Shown in pieces: positions 54,325 through 63,390 of a stretch of 64,000 nt of DNA. Within the stretch, counting starts at the first letter, position 1; every line of letters starts with the position of its first letter. A model generated the notes under the pieces. It had not been told where the DNA came from and did not search any database. It saw nothing but the letters and a program-made list of their open reading frames with translations. This stretch comes from Clostridia bacterium (GTDB taxonomy: Bacteria; Bacillota; Clostridia; Oscillospirales; Acutalibacteraceae), in NCBI GenBank assembly GCA_017436285.1, contig JAFSDL010000001.1, positions 1-64,000 of the forward strand, in the 5' to 3' direction. A program made the translations under genes and the position numbers.

Positions 54325-55662
54325 TTAGTGTCTGCTCTTATCGTCACGCTCACGGATTACGAATCTTACGGGTGTACCCTCAAGTCCATAAACCTCACGA
54401 ATCTGATTTTCCAAATAACGCTGATAGCTATAATGGAAAAGCTCTGCGCTGTTAACGAAGCAAACGAATGTTGGGGGTCTTGTTGAAGCCTGAGTCATAT
54501 AATAGATTTTAAGGCGTTTGCCCTTATCTGTCGGGGGCTGAACACGAAGAGTTGCAGCAGCGAGAATTTCATTGAGCTGACCTGTTTTAATTCGCATTGC
54601 ATTCTGAGTATCAACGAACTTAATAAGCTCATAAAGTCTGTCAACTCTCTGACCTGTTTTTGCAGAAATGAAAATAATTGGTGCAAAGGACATAAATGAA
54701 AAATCCTTCATTAACTGCTTACGATAGGAATCCATTGTTTTTCCATCCTTCTCGTATGCATCCCATTTATTAACCGCAATAATGCATCCCTTACCCTGCT
54801 CTAAGGCACGGCCTGCAACCTTGCTGTCCTGCTCTGTGAAGCCCTCAAGGGCATCTATCATAATAACACAGACATTGGCTCTTTCAACAGCCATATCTGT
54901 TCTCAGAACACTGTATTTTTCAACTGCATCATCAATCTTTGATTTACGGCGAAGACCTGCAGTATCAATAAACATAAATTTACCGTGTTCATTCTCAACA
55001 AAGCTATCAGTTGCATCGCGGGTTGTTCCTGCAATATTGGAAACAATCATTCGTTCCTCACCGATTATTTTGTTAACAAGAGAGGATTTACCAACATTGG
55101 GTTTACCTATAACTGCAACCTTGATATAGTCATCCTCATCATCTTCTTCTGTAAGATATTCTTCAGGAAGATGTTTTAAAACCTCGTCGAGAAGGTCGCC
55201 TGTACCATGACCGTGAACGGAAGATACGGGGAACGGGTCACCAAGACCGAGGTTATAAAACTCATAAAGCTCGGGTGGTGGTGCGCCTAAGCCATCGCAT
55301 TTATTAACTGCTAAAACAATGGGCTTACCACTCTTCTGAAGCATTGCCGCAACCTCTTCATCAGTTGCCACAACACCATCACGAACATCAGTTACGAGAA
55401 TAATAACATTAGCACTATCAATGGCAAGCTGTGCCTGACGGCGCATCTGTGAAAGAATTATATCATTTGAATAAGGCTCAATACCGCCTGTGTCAACAAG
55501 AAGCATATTGTGCCCTAACCACTCGCAATCGCCAAAAAGACGGTCACGGGTTACACCCGGCGTATTATCAACAATTGCAAGGCGTGTGCCTGTAAGCTTA
55601 TTAAAAAGTGTTGACTTACCAACATTAGGTCTGCCAACAATAGCAACAACCGGTCTTGCCAT
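54325..55662 (-). CDS. der: Ribosome-assembly GTPase Der (EngA)
   Basis: 445 residues. Tandem GTPase domains with P-loops GRPNVGKST (9-17) and GKPNVGKSS (about 182-190), NKCD and NKWD specificity motifs, and a C-terminal KH-like domain. Required for 50S maturation. TAATG overlap of one base with the DUF512 gene; CGGAGGTG ribosome binding site within it. Confidence 0.97.
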   Translation of the reverse strand: MARPVVAIVGRPNVGKSTLFNKLTGTRLAIVDNTPGVTRDRLFGDCEWLGHNMLLVDTGGIEPYSNDIILSQMRRQAQLAIDSANVIILVTDVRDGVVATDEEVAAMLQKSGKPIVLAVNKCDGLGAPPPELYEFYNLGLGDPFPVSSVHGHGTGDLLDEVLKHLPEEYLTEEDDEDDYIKVAVIGKPNVGKSSLVNKIIGEERMIVSNIAGTTRDATDSFVENEHGKFMFIDTAGLRRKSKIDDAVEKYSVLRTDMAVERANVCVIMIDALEGFTEQDSKVAGRALEQGKGCIIAVNKWDAYEKDGKTMDSYRKQLMKDFSFMSFAPIIFISAKTGQRVDRLYELIKFVDTQNAMRIKTGQLNEILAAATLRVQPPTDKGKRLKIYYMTQASTRPPTFVCFVNSAELFHYSYQRYLENQIREVYGLEGTPVRFVIRERDDKSRH

Positions 55663-56978
55663 TAATCTGCACCTCCGTTTAATATCACATCAAGGAACAC
55701 TGCACCGTTACTTTCAACGGGAGTAACCTTTACATTTAATTCTTCTGAAAGCTCCTCGATTGTTATATCATCAAGGAATTTATCGCCCTCGTTTCTCAAG
55801 GAAACCCGAGGGATTAATACCTCGTCACCCAATTCCAAATCCTTTAACTGTGCTATAAAATCCGCACCCGTTATGAGACCTGCAACGGTAACAGTATCAC
55901 CGAAAAAGTCGTTTTTAATGTTAACTACATTAATGCTTAAGCCCGGGAATTTTTCCTCTGCCTTTTTACAAAGGCTTGAAAGAAGTCTATGAGCCGCATA
56001 GCCCGTTGCAACAGTAATATTGCGATTCACTGCTTTACTCTTTGTATTTTCAAGGGCATCAAGAAATTCTTCCTTTAACAAGGCACACATTCCCACGCCA
56101 TTATCAAGCTGAGAAAATTCACCGTAATAATCAGCTTCGGGAAGCTCACGCTCTGCAATAAGATAAAATTCATCAGAGGCATAGGCGAGAGTTTTTCCGC
56201 CATTATAAAAGGAATAGTGGGCATTAAATTCATCAATTATATTGATAACCTCTTCTGCTTCTTCCTTGGTATATGTTCTCAAGGGGTAAAGGCCATCACG
56301 GAATTTTGTGAGACCCACAGGAACTGCGGCAATGCTTTTAACACTTGGGGAAAGCTTTGAAAGCTCCTCTAAGGAAAAGCGAAGCTCATCACCATCATTT
56401 AACCCGGGGCAAAGAACAATCTGGGTGTTCATATCAATTCCGTTTTCGGAAAAGCGGTCAAGAATTTTAAGGCTTTCTCCTGCAAAAGAATTTTTCATCA
56501 TTTCAACCCGAAGCTTTGGGTTCATTGTGTGAACAGAAATATTGATTGGTGAAATGTGCATATCAATAATTCTCTGCACTTCTCTTTCGCATAGTCCCGT
56601 TAAGGTTATATAGTTACCGAAAAGGAAGGACATTCTTGAATCGTCATCCTTGAAATAAAGAGTGTCTCGCATACCCTTGGGCATCTGGTCAACAAAGCAA
56701 AAAACACATTTGTTTTTGCAGGAATGCTGCTTATCCATAAGATATGTTTTAAATTCAAGACCAATATCGGCATATTCATCGCTTTTTCTTATGTTGGTAA
56801 CTACATTTTCACCATTTCTCAAAAGCTCTAATTTAAGCTTGCGGGCTTGAATATAAAAGCGGTAATCAAGAACATCAAATATTTCGTGGTTATTAATTTT
56901 TAAGAGCTCGTCCCCTGCTGATATTCCTGCTTTTTCACCATAAGATGCAGGGCACACCTTTTCAACAATAACTGACAT
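55662..56978 (-). CDS. DUF512 radical-SAM-like protein with PDZ domain
   Basis: 438 residues. N-terminal PDZ segment (GEKAGISAGDELLKINNHEI), a CKNKCVFC iron-sulphur motif (CxxxCxxC) and FVDQMPKGMRDTLYFKDDDSR, then a DUF512 C-terminal domain. Uncharacterised; nearly always next to der in Clostridia, suggesting a link to ribosome assembly. Confidence 0.9.
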   Translation of the reverse strand: MSVIVEKVCPASYGEKAGISAGDELLKINNHEIFDVLDYRFYIQARKLKLELLRNGENVVTNIRKSDEYADIGLEFKTYLMDKQHSCKNKCVFCFVDQMPKGMRDTLYFKDDDSRMSFLFGNYITLTGLCEREVQRIIDMHISPINISVHTMNPKLRVEMMKNSFAGESLKILDRFSENGIDMNTQIVLCPGLNDGDELRFSLEELSKLSPSVKSIAAVPVGLTKFRDGLYPLRTYTKEEAEEVINIIDEFNAHYSFYNGGKTLAYASDEFYLIAERELPEADYYGEFSQLDNGVGMCALLKEEFLDALENTKSKAVNRNITVATGYAAHRLLSSLCKKAEEKFPGLSINVVNIKNDFFGDTVTVAGLITGADFIAQLKDLELGDEVLIPRVSLRNEGDKFLDDITIEELSEELNVKVTPVESNGAVFLDVILNGGAD

Positions 56979-57024
56979 TCCTTCACCACCTTTAAAAATA
57001 CAAGTGCATTATAACAGTCCAATA

Positions 57025-57051
57025 GGGCGGGGAGAATTTTCCCACCGCCCT
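57025..57051 (-). terminator. GC-rich hairpin after rpmF
   Basis: GGGCGGTGGGA-AAAT-TCTCCCCGCCC on the minus strand; only a weak U-run follows. Confidence 0.5.
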
Positions 57052-57081
57052 TTGAAAATCAGAAATACGTACTATTACAGA

Positions 57082-57264
57082 TTATTCTGCTACTTCGATA
57101 ACCTGTTTGCCGTTGTAGTAGCCACATGCTGTGCAAAGTCTGTGAGGTCTTTTGAACTCACCGCATTTGGGGCACTTTACAAGTGCTGCTGCGTCCATTT
57201 TCCAAACGTTGGATCTTCTTTTGTCACGTCTTGCTTTAGAAACTCTTCTCTTTGGTACTGCCAT
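57082..57264 (-). CDS. rpmF: Ribosomal protein bL32
   Basis: 60 residues. AVPKRRVSKARRDKRRS start and a zinc ribbon CPKCGEF...CTACGYY. AGGAGGTAG ribosome binding site. It follows the DUF177 gene as in many bacteria. Confidence 0.97.
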   Translation of the reverse strand: MAVPKRRVSKARRDKRRSNVWKMDAAALVKCPKCGEFKRPHRLCTACGYYNGKQVIEVAE

Positions 57265-57300
57265 TAGTACTACCTCCTATAGAATTAAATAATTACTGAA

Positions 57301-57795
57301 TTAATCCTCCAAAAGCTGTAAAAGTGCTTCCATTCGCGGGTCGATTGGTGCTTTACAGTCACATTGGGATTTGTTGAGATTTTTGCCACAGGTTGGGCAA
57401 AGACCCTTACATTCTTCGTTGCAAAGGTATTTTGAGGGAAGAGCGAGATTAACATCTTCCTCAACAAGCTCGTCAAGGTTAAGTCGCATATTGGGCACCT
57501 CGAGGAAATCGTCATTATCGCCACTTTCGAGGGTAACAACGAGAGTATGCTCAACAGGGAATGAGAACTGCGAAATTACATTCTCCGCACAACGATCGCA
57601 AGGAGCTTCGTATTTAAGTGCGGCACTTGCCTTGAGATTAACGATACCCGCTTTATTTTCAACACAACCGGAAACCCTTACAGGCTCGGTAATCGGAGTA
57701 AACCCTGCCACATTGATATTACTTAAAGAAAGCTCATAATCAAAGGGAAGCTTTAACCCATCCGTATTAAAAACTGATTCAAGCTCGATAATCAT
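57301..57795 (-). CDS. DUF177 (YceD-like) protein
   Basis: 164 residues. PCDRCAENV zinc-like Cys pair near 75 and a C-terminal CNEECKGLCPTCG cluster. Partner of rpmF; homologs are linked to 23S rRNA accumulation. Confidence 0.92.
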   Translation of the reverse strand: MIIELESVFNTDGLKLPFDYELSLSNINVAGFTPITEPVRVSGCVENKAGIVNLKASAALKYEAPCDRCAENVISQFSFPVEHTLVVTLESGDNDDFLEVPNMRLNLDELVEEDVNLALPSKYLCNEECKGLCPTCGKNLNKSQCDCKAPIDPRMEALLQLLED

Positions 57796-57874
57796 ATACT
57801 ATACCTCTCAACATACCCAAGTATTATATTATCTAAATATTATTTTGTCAATAAGAAAAGTTAAATTTTTGCAT

Positions 57875-57900
57875 AAAATAATCCCCTCTTGACAGAGGGG
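57875..57900 (-). terminator. Terminator of the small P-loop gene
   Basis: CCCCTC-TGTCAA-GAGGGG then ATTATTTT on the minus strand. Confidence 0.75.
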
Positions 57901-57914
57901 ACTGAAAAATCTCA

Positions 57915-58331
57915 TCAGATTTTTTCTGCATTCTCGAAAAGAGCAGCAGGAAGCTTGTCTTCGTCTTCGGAAACTGTGAAAACGATATCAATTTCATTAT
58001 CTGCAGAAACCTTGCTGAGCTTTTTAATAAGAGCAGCAAAAGCATCATAATCTCTGCCAACAATTTTGAATGTTGCATCAACGAAAATTTCTGTAATATC
58101 GTGGTCCTGAGCGATAACGCCACATACCATACCATAGAAAGCATCGCAACCCTCTACGCCGAATCTTTCGGTTTCGATAAGCCTTGCTTTGTGAGTTACT
58201 TCATAAGTAAGTAAGGGAGATTTTTCAATGCAAACTACTGTTCCGTTTGAGTTTTCAACTGCCTCGTTGATAAGAGCGATAAGTCTTTTTGTTTTGCCGG
58301 AACCCTTGTTGCCGATAATAAGTTTAATCAT
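57915..58331 (-). CDS. Small P-loop nucleotide-binding protein
   Basis: 138 residues. Walker A GNKGSGKT (7-14) at the extreme N-terminus; IFVDATFKIV could be Walker B. Similar short proteins in Clostridia are often labelled PilT-like, without evidence. Conserved Cys in CDAFYGMVCG. Ends in an acidic tail. CGGAGGTAA ribosome binding site. Function unknown. Confidence 0.75.
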   Translation of the reverse strand: MIKLIIGNKGSGKTKRLIALINEAVENSNGTVVCIEKSPLLTYEVTHKARLIETERFGVEGCDAFYGMVCGVIAQDHDITEIFVDATFKIVGRDYDAFAALIKKLSKVSADNEIDIVFTVSEDEDKLPAALFENAEKI

Positions 58332-58422
58332 AATGATTTACCTCCGTTGTTTATAATCTCGCCCGAGGGCGATTTTTCCAAATTTAATTTTTATGTACGC
58401 AGACACAAGGTCTGCAACCTAC

Positions 58423-59763
58423 TTAAGAAAGCCTTGCTTCAAGTGCTTTCTTGTGCTCCTCATAACCGGGCTTACCGAGAAGAGCAAACATATTTTTCTT
58501 ATAGCTTTCAACACCGGGCTGGTCAAAGGGATTAATTCCTAAGATATAACCTGATACTGCACAAGCCTTTTCGAGGAAATAAACAAGATAGCCGAAATTG
58601 TATTCGTTCATTTCATCAAGCTCAAGAACCATATTGGGAACCTTACCATCTGTATGAGCAAGGATTGTTCCGAGGAAGGCTTTCTGATTAACATAGTCAA
58701 CCGATTTGCCTGCAACGAAATTGAATCCGTCACCATTTTCAGGGTCAAGCCCGATTATAAGCTCCTGCTTGGGTTTATTGAAGGTAACAACCGTTTCGAA
58801 CATTACCCTTTCACCCTCCTGAACATACTGACCGAGAGAATGAAGGTCTGTTGAGAAAATTGCGGATGAGGGATAAAGACCCTTTCCGTTTTTACCTTCG
58901 CTTTCACCGTAAAGCTGTTTAAACCATTCGTTCATCATTGTGTAATCAGGCTCATAGGAAATCATCATTTCCACAGATTTGCCCTTGCGATAAAGAATGT
59001 TTCGCATTGCGGCGTATTTATAACAGTCGTTTGTGAAAGCATCGCCTTCAGCGAATTTTTCACGGGCATCTGCAGCACCCTGCATCATAGAATCAATGTT
59101 GATTCCTGCAACTGCGATGGGAAGAAGACCAACCGCTGTGAGAACTGAATACCTGCCGCCAACGTCATCGGGAATAACGAATGTTTCGTAGCCCTCGCGG
59201 TCGGAAAGCTCCTTGAGAGTTCCTCTCGCTTTATCGGTTGTGGCATAAATTCTTTTTGCGGCTTCATCCTTACCGTATTTTTTCTCGAGCATTTCCTTGA
59301 ATACTCTGAATGCGATTGTGGGTTCAGTTGTTGTACCCGATTTTGAAATAACGTTTACTGAAAAATCCTTACCCTCGCAAAGAGCAATTGCTTCTGCAAG
59401 TGCTGAGGAGGAAAGGGTGTTACCTGCGAAAATAATCTGAGGCTTTTCAAGCAGGTTTCTGTTCTGGGATTTGCAAAATTCGATTGCCGCTCTGGCACCT
59501 AAATAAGAACCTCCGATACCGATAACAACTAAAACATCGCTGTCGCTACGGATTTTCTCTGCGGCTTTTTTAATACGTGTGAACTCTTCCTTGTCGTAGT
59601 CAACAGGTAAATCCAACCAACCAAGGAAGCCATTTCCTGCGCCCGTGCGCGAATCAAGAAGTTCAACCGCAGCCGTTACCTCGGGAGCAATACCTTGGAC
59701 ATCGTTTTCATTAACAAAGCCCTCAAGATAGCGTGTGTTGAGTTTTACTGACAAATGTTTCAT
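58423..59763 (-). CDS. pgi: Glucose-6-phosphate isomerase
   Basis: 446 residues, the shorter Firmicutes form. Phosphosugar site [25 protein letters not shown] and active-site Glu/His in [18 protein letters not shown] and the C-terminal [14 protein letters not shown] directly abuts the ATG at 59763, so the TTG at 59754 (nine bases from AGGAG) may be the real start, giving 443 residues. Central link between freed hexoses and glycolysis. Confidence 0.96.
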   Translation of the reverse strand: MKHLSVKLNTRYLEGFVNENDVQGIAPEVTAAVELLDSRTGAGNGFLGWLDLPVDYDKEEFTRIKKAAEKIRSDSDVLVVIGIGGSYLGARAAIEFCKSQNRNLLEKPQIIFAGNTLSSSALAEAIALCEGKDFSVNVISKSGTTTEPTIAFRVFKEMLEKKYGKDEAAKRIYATTDKARGTLKELSDREGYETFVIPDDVGGRYSVLTAVGLLPIAVAGINIDSMMQGAADAREKFAEGDAFTNDCYKYAAMRNILYRKGKSVEMMISYEPDYTMMNEWFKQLYGESEGKNGKGLYPSSAIFSTDLHSLGQYVQEGERVMFETVVTFNKPKQELIIGLDPENGDGFNFVAGKSVDYVNQKAFLGTILAHTDGKVPNMVLELDEMNEYNFGYLVYFLEKACAVSGYILGINPFDQPGVESYKKNMFALLGKPGYEEHKKALEARLS

Positions 59764-59818
59764 CTCCTAAAATTAAACTATTGTATTACTGTAGCAAACA
59801 ATAGTTATATTTGCTAAT

Positions 59819-59847
59819 ATTCTACAATAAACCGATACTTTTTTCAA
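59819..59847 (-). promoter_or_regulatory. Sigma-A promoter of pgi
   Basis: TTGAAA (59842-59847), 17-bp spacer, TAGAAT (59819-59824), minus strand. Confidence 0.8.
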
Positions 59848-59882
59848 TAGAATTTCAGTATTTTTACAAAAAATTCTTTGTT

Positions 59883-60062
59883 TTAAAAAGATGTTAAGCA
59901 ATATTCACTAATTGTCTTTAAATTTATTGTTGCATTTACCGAAAACAAGTTACTGTTGCCCTTTTCAATAACGGTAATGCTTGCCCCAACAACCGTTGTA
60001 AGCAGCATAATTACAATGGCAAGGACAGTAAAAATATTAAAAAGCTTATTAAATTCCTTCAT
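59883..60062 (-). CDS. 59-residue membrane protein coupled to spoIIP
   Basis: Starts MKEFNKLFNIFTVLAIVIML with one transmembrane helix (about 9-29) and a short extracytoplasmic tail ending NLKTISEYCLTSF. The ATG overlaps the spoIIP stop as ATGA, implying translational coupling and hence a real gene. No family recognised; context suggests a role during engulfment or spore formation. Confidence 0.65.
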   Translation of the reverse strand: MKEFNKLFNIFTVLAIVIMLLTTVVGASITVIEKGNSNLFSVNATINLKTISEYCLTSF

Positions 60063-61165
60063 TTTTTTAGTTCCTTATCTAACATTTCGCCTATGCTTTT
60101 CCCTATTAAAGATGCAGAGTAAACCGCTTCCTCCAAGGTGTTTGCATCAGTGCCGAATTCAAGCAATAGTGAGCAGGGCGTTGCCTCCATATTATATTTT
60201 CTGTTGCAAAAGAAAACCGGGCGCATAAGACCCTGAAAGCTTTCTTCAACGGTATTCTGGAGATGCAGGGCAAAAACAAGATTCTTCTTCCAGTCAGGAA
60301 AATTCTCTACTCCGTTCCCCTCGCATCCGCTTATTATCATTACCTGAGCGGCTTTTTTGCCGTTAATTTCTGCAGTGGGCTTGCACCTTGTTCCGCCATT
60401 GTAATGAATTGCATCTCTGTGCACATCAAGGGTTATGGCTATTGAGGGGTATTTTTCAAGATACTTCTTTACGCTTTCCCATGAACGAGAATATGCACCG
60501 TTATATTGACTGTCGTAAATTTTTTTATCGTGAATAACCTTGTAGCCTGCATCTTCAAGAGCTTCAACGAGGCTTTCCCCTACTCTGACCATATTTTTTG
60601 CAGAATCCTTGGTGCGAGAGTTATATGAATTTGAATACCAGCCCTTGTCTAAAAGCTCGTACCCCTCGGTTGTATGGGTATGATAAACAAGAATATAGGG
60701 CTCTTCTTTTGTTATTTTTTTATATGTTGGCGTTGTGTTTAAAATACTTTTGATGTTTATGCTTTCATCGGTTCTGTTATTCACCTGAACATTACCGTAA
60801 TAAGTGCCCGTTACACTTGTGGTGAATTGCTGTTCCTTAATATCACCGCTTTTTTTGAGATTTTTATATACCGCTTGCGCATCCTCCATAAGCCTGAGTA
60901 TATCCGAGGGGGTCTGATAGCCAGATGGTGCACTATACCCGCCTCCACCGAAGCCGAATGGAGAAAACACACTTTCTTCCTTTGAGAAGCTTGCGTTTAT
61001 TTGGATGGTAGCTTGTTCTATATTTTCTTTTGCTTCAAGCATAAGATTAAAGCCTTTTAAAAAGGTATCGCATATATATTCACTGCCGAAAAAGGTCAGG
61101 AACACAAGACTTGCACACAACACCACGCATAATAAATTATCTAAAAAACAGGATTTTCGTTTCAA
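60059..61165 (-). CDS. spoIIP: Stage II sporulation protein P
   Basis: 368 residues from a TTG at 61165, five bases after GGGAGGTG. One N-terminal transmembrane helix (about 10-30) and an amidase/endopeptidase domain (ILVYHTHTTEGYELL, ITLDVHRDAIHY, LLLEFGTDANTLEEA) that degrades septal peptidoglycan during engulfment. Zinc ligands include His in HTHTTE and Glu in LEFG. 44 bp after gpr, the usual order in spore formers. Confidence 0.93.
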   Translation of the reverse strand: MKRKSCFLDNLLCVVLCASLVFLTFFGSEYICDTFLKGFNLMLEAKENIEQATIQINASFSKEESVFSPFGFGGGGYSAPSGYQTPSDILRLMEDAQAVYKNLKKSGDIKEQQFTTSVTGTYYGNVQVNNRTDESINIKSILNTTPTYKKITKEEPYILVYHTHTTEGYELLDKGWYSNSYNSRTKDSAKNMVRVGESLVEALEDAGYKVIHDKKIYDSQYNGAYSRSWESVKKYLEKYPSIAITLDVHRDAIHYNGGTRCKPTAEINGKKAAQVMIISGCEGNGVENFPDWKKNLVFALHLQNTVEESFQGLMRPVFFCNRKYNMEATPCSLLLEFGTDANTLEEAVYSASLIGKSIGEMLDKELKK

Positions 61166-61209
61166 AAAAACACCTCCCAAATATAAATATGAAAGGTGTT
61201 TTGCTAATA

Positions 61210-62088
61210 TCACATAAGAGTATATATTTCCTGAGCAGTGAGAGTGGGCTGAAGAGCACAATTAATTGAAAGCGCAAGAAGATATGATGCATTTTTTACC
61301 AACAAATCAATATCTTTGGGCGCAACAATCATTCTCTCGCCTCCCTTAAGCTTTGATTTATCAAGCTTTTCCCGCGAGACACCTGAAAGCTCTGCGGACA
61401 AAGCAATGGCATCAACCACAGTAGGAACACCAATGGCAATTACGGGAACGCCAATGAACTCCTCATCAATTCTTGCTCTTGTGTTACCTATTCCCGAGCC
61501 GGGTGCAATTCCCGTATCGGACATCTGAACGGTTGTGCCAAGCCTTTCAACACGCTCTGCCGCAAGAGCATCAATTGTTATAACGCATTGAGGCTTAACC
61601 GCTTCACAGATGCTTTTTATATATTCACCCGACTCTATTCCCGTTTTACCCAAAACTCCTGCAGAAACAACTGCCACAGGGCGCAAATCCTCTGTGAAGC
61701 CTGCAACCCTTTGTATTTCCTTATCAATATGCCTTGTGGCAAAAATTAATGATGCGGTATCAGGCCCTAAAGCATCGGATGTAATATCCTCATTACCTAC
61801 CCCTGCTACGAGAACAGTTCCGTTACCCTTTGGCAAAAGCTGTTTTATGCTTTCGGTCAAGGCTTTTAATCTGCCATCACTGACGGCGGCTTCGTTTGAA
61901 AAATTATTCATTTCAAGGGTGATATATTTCCCGACACCCTTACCCAATCGCTTTGCCGCTTTATCTGTTTTGATTTCAATAACAGTTGTTTTGCACTCTT
62001 CATTTTCGAAATTTGAAACCTCAACACCATCAATATCCTCGTTAACCATTTCCTTGCGTTCAAGAGCAAGGTCCGTTCTGAAATCCAA
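61210..62088 (-). CDS. gpr: Germination protease GPR
   Basis: 292 residues, TTG start five bases after GAGGTGAT. Family features: FRTDLALE near the N-terminus (zymogen cleavage region), VLVAGVGNEDITSDALGPD and VITIDALAA. It degrades small acid-soluble proteins on germination. A forespore-type promoter (TGTATA-N18-AATAATA, 62107-62137) is possible but leaves a very short leader. Confidence 0.95.
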   Translation of the reverse strand: MDFRTDLALERKEMVNEDIDGVEVSNFENEECKTTVIEIKTDKAAKRLGKGVGKYITLEMNNFSNEAAVSDGRLKALTESIKQLLPKGNGTVLVAGVGNEDITSDALGPDTASLIFATRHIDKEIQRVAGFTEDLRPVAVVSAGVLGKTGIESGEYIKSICEAVKPQCVITIDALAAERVERLGTTVQMSDTGIAPGSGIGNTRARIDEEFIGVPVIAIGVPTVVDAIALSAELSGVSREKLDKSKLKGGERMIVAPKDIDLLVKNASYLLALSINCALQPTLTAQEIYTLM

Positions 62089-62162
62089 TAATAATCACCT
62101 CACAAATATTATTGGATTTTAGTTTGATACCTATACAAAGAATAATATTTATCGGTAAAATA

Positions 62163-62191
62163 TTGCAATACATATTATAATGTGTTAAAAT
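62163..62191 (+). promoter_or_regulatory. Sigma-A promoter of ychF
   Basis: TTGCAA (62163-62168), 17-bp spacer, TAAAAT (62186-62191). Confidence 0.75.
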
Positions 62192-62237
62192 ATTTGCCGA
62201 TATTTTGAAATGTATTTTAAATAAAGGAAGTTATTTT

Positions 62238-63332
62238 ATGAAGCTTGGTATTGTTGGTCTTCCCAACGTTGGTAAAAGTACACTTTTTAATGCACTTACA
62301 AATGCAGGTGCTCAGGCGGCAAACTATGCCTTCTGCACAATTGAGCCCAATGTGGGTGTTGTTGCAGTTCCCGATAAGCGACTTGATGCACTTTGCGAAA
62401 TGTATAATCCCGTAAAGGTTACTCCTGCAACAATTGAGTTTGTTGATATTGCAGGTCTTGTTAAGGGTGCTTCAAAGGGCGAGGGTCTCGGAAACAAATT
62501 CCTTTCCCACATCCGTGAGGTTGATGCAATTATTCACGTTGTTCGTTGCTTTGATAATGACGATATTATGCACGTTGATGGCTCTGTTGACCCTCAGAGA
62601 GATATTGAAACAATTAACCTTGAGCTTATTCTTTCCGATGCTGAAATTCTTCAGAGAAGAATTGACAGAACAACAAAGGCAATGAAGGGTGACAAATCAC
62701 TTGCATCTGAGCTTGCAATTCTTGAAAAGGTAAGAGAAGCTCTTGACAACGGTATATGTGCCCGAGCAGTTGAGCTTACAGACGATGAAAAGGAAGTTCT
62801 TGATACAGTTGCTTTACTTACATCAAAGCCCGTTATTTACGCTTGTAATATGAGCGAGGATGATTTTGCTTCTAAAATTGATTCCAATGCTCGTTACAAT
62901 GCAGTTAAAGCCCTTGCAGAAGAGGAAGGCAGTCAGGTTCTTCCCATTTGTGCAGAGCTTGAGGCACAGATTGCAGAGCTTGACCCCGAAGAAAAGGAAA
63001 TGTTCCTTAGTGAGCTTGGTGTTTCAACAGGCGGTCTTGATTTACTTATTGAAAGAAGCTATGACCTTTTAGGACTTATGAGCTACCTTACTGCAGGTCA
63101 GCCCGAGGTAAGAGCCTGGACAATTAACAAGGGCACAAAGGCACCTCAGGCGGCAGGTAAAATCCACTCTGACTTTGAAAGAGGCTTTATTCGTGCAGAG
63201 GTTGTTTCCTTTGATGTTCTTATGGAATGCGGTTCAATGGCAGTTGCAAAGGAAAAGGGTCTTGTTCGTTCCGAGGGAAAGGAATATGTTATGCAGGACG
63301 GCGACATTGTTCTTTTCAGATTTAATGTTTAA
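62238..63332 (+). CDS. ychF: Redox-regulated ATPase YchF
   Basis: 364 residues from the ATG at 62238 (AAAGGAAG upstream). P-loop [26 protein letters not shown] and the non-canonical NMSE in place of NKxD, which gives ATP preference. C-terminal TGS domain. Ribosome- and stress-linked OBG-family protein. Confidence 0.97.
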   Translation: MKLGIVGLPNVGKSTLFNALTNAGAQAANYAFCTIEPNVGVVAVPDKRLDALCEMYNPVKVTPATIEFVDIAGLVKGASKGEGLGNKFLSHIREVDAIIHVVRCFDNDDIMHVDGSVDPQRDIETINLELILSDAEILQRRIDRTTKAMKGDKSLASELAILEKVREALDNGICARAVELTDDEKEVLDTVALLTSKPVIYACNMSEDDFASKIDSNARYNAVKALAEEEGSQVLPICAELEAQIAELDPEEKEMFLSELGVSTGGLDLLIERSYDLLGLMSYLTAGQPEVRAWTINKGTKAPQAAGKIHSDFERGFIRAEVVSFDVLMECGSMAVAKEKGLVRSEGKEYVMQDGDIVLFRFNV

Positions 63333-63343
63333 TTTATAAGCTA

Positions 63344-63385
63344 ATGAACCCCTTGAAAAACTGTAAAGTTTTTCAAGGGGTTCAT
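63344..63385. terminator. Strong bidirectional terminator
   Basis: A 19-bp perfect stem (63344-63362 with 63367-63385) then AAATTTTA; between convergent ychF and the partial gene. Confidence 0.9.
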
Positions 63386-63390
63386 AAATT

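Noticed and set aside
57915..58331. PilT twitching-motility ATPase
   Set aside because: Only a Walker A at the N-terminus; far too short and lacking Asp/His boxes of PilT, and no pilus genes are nearby.
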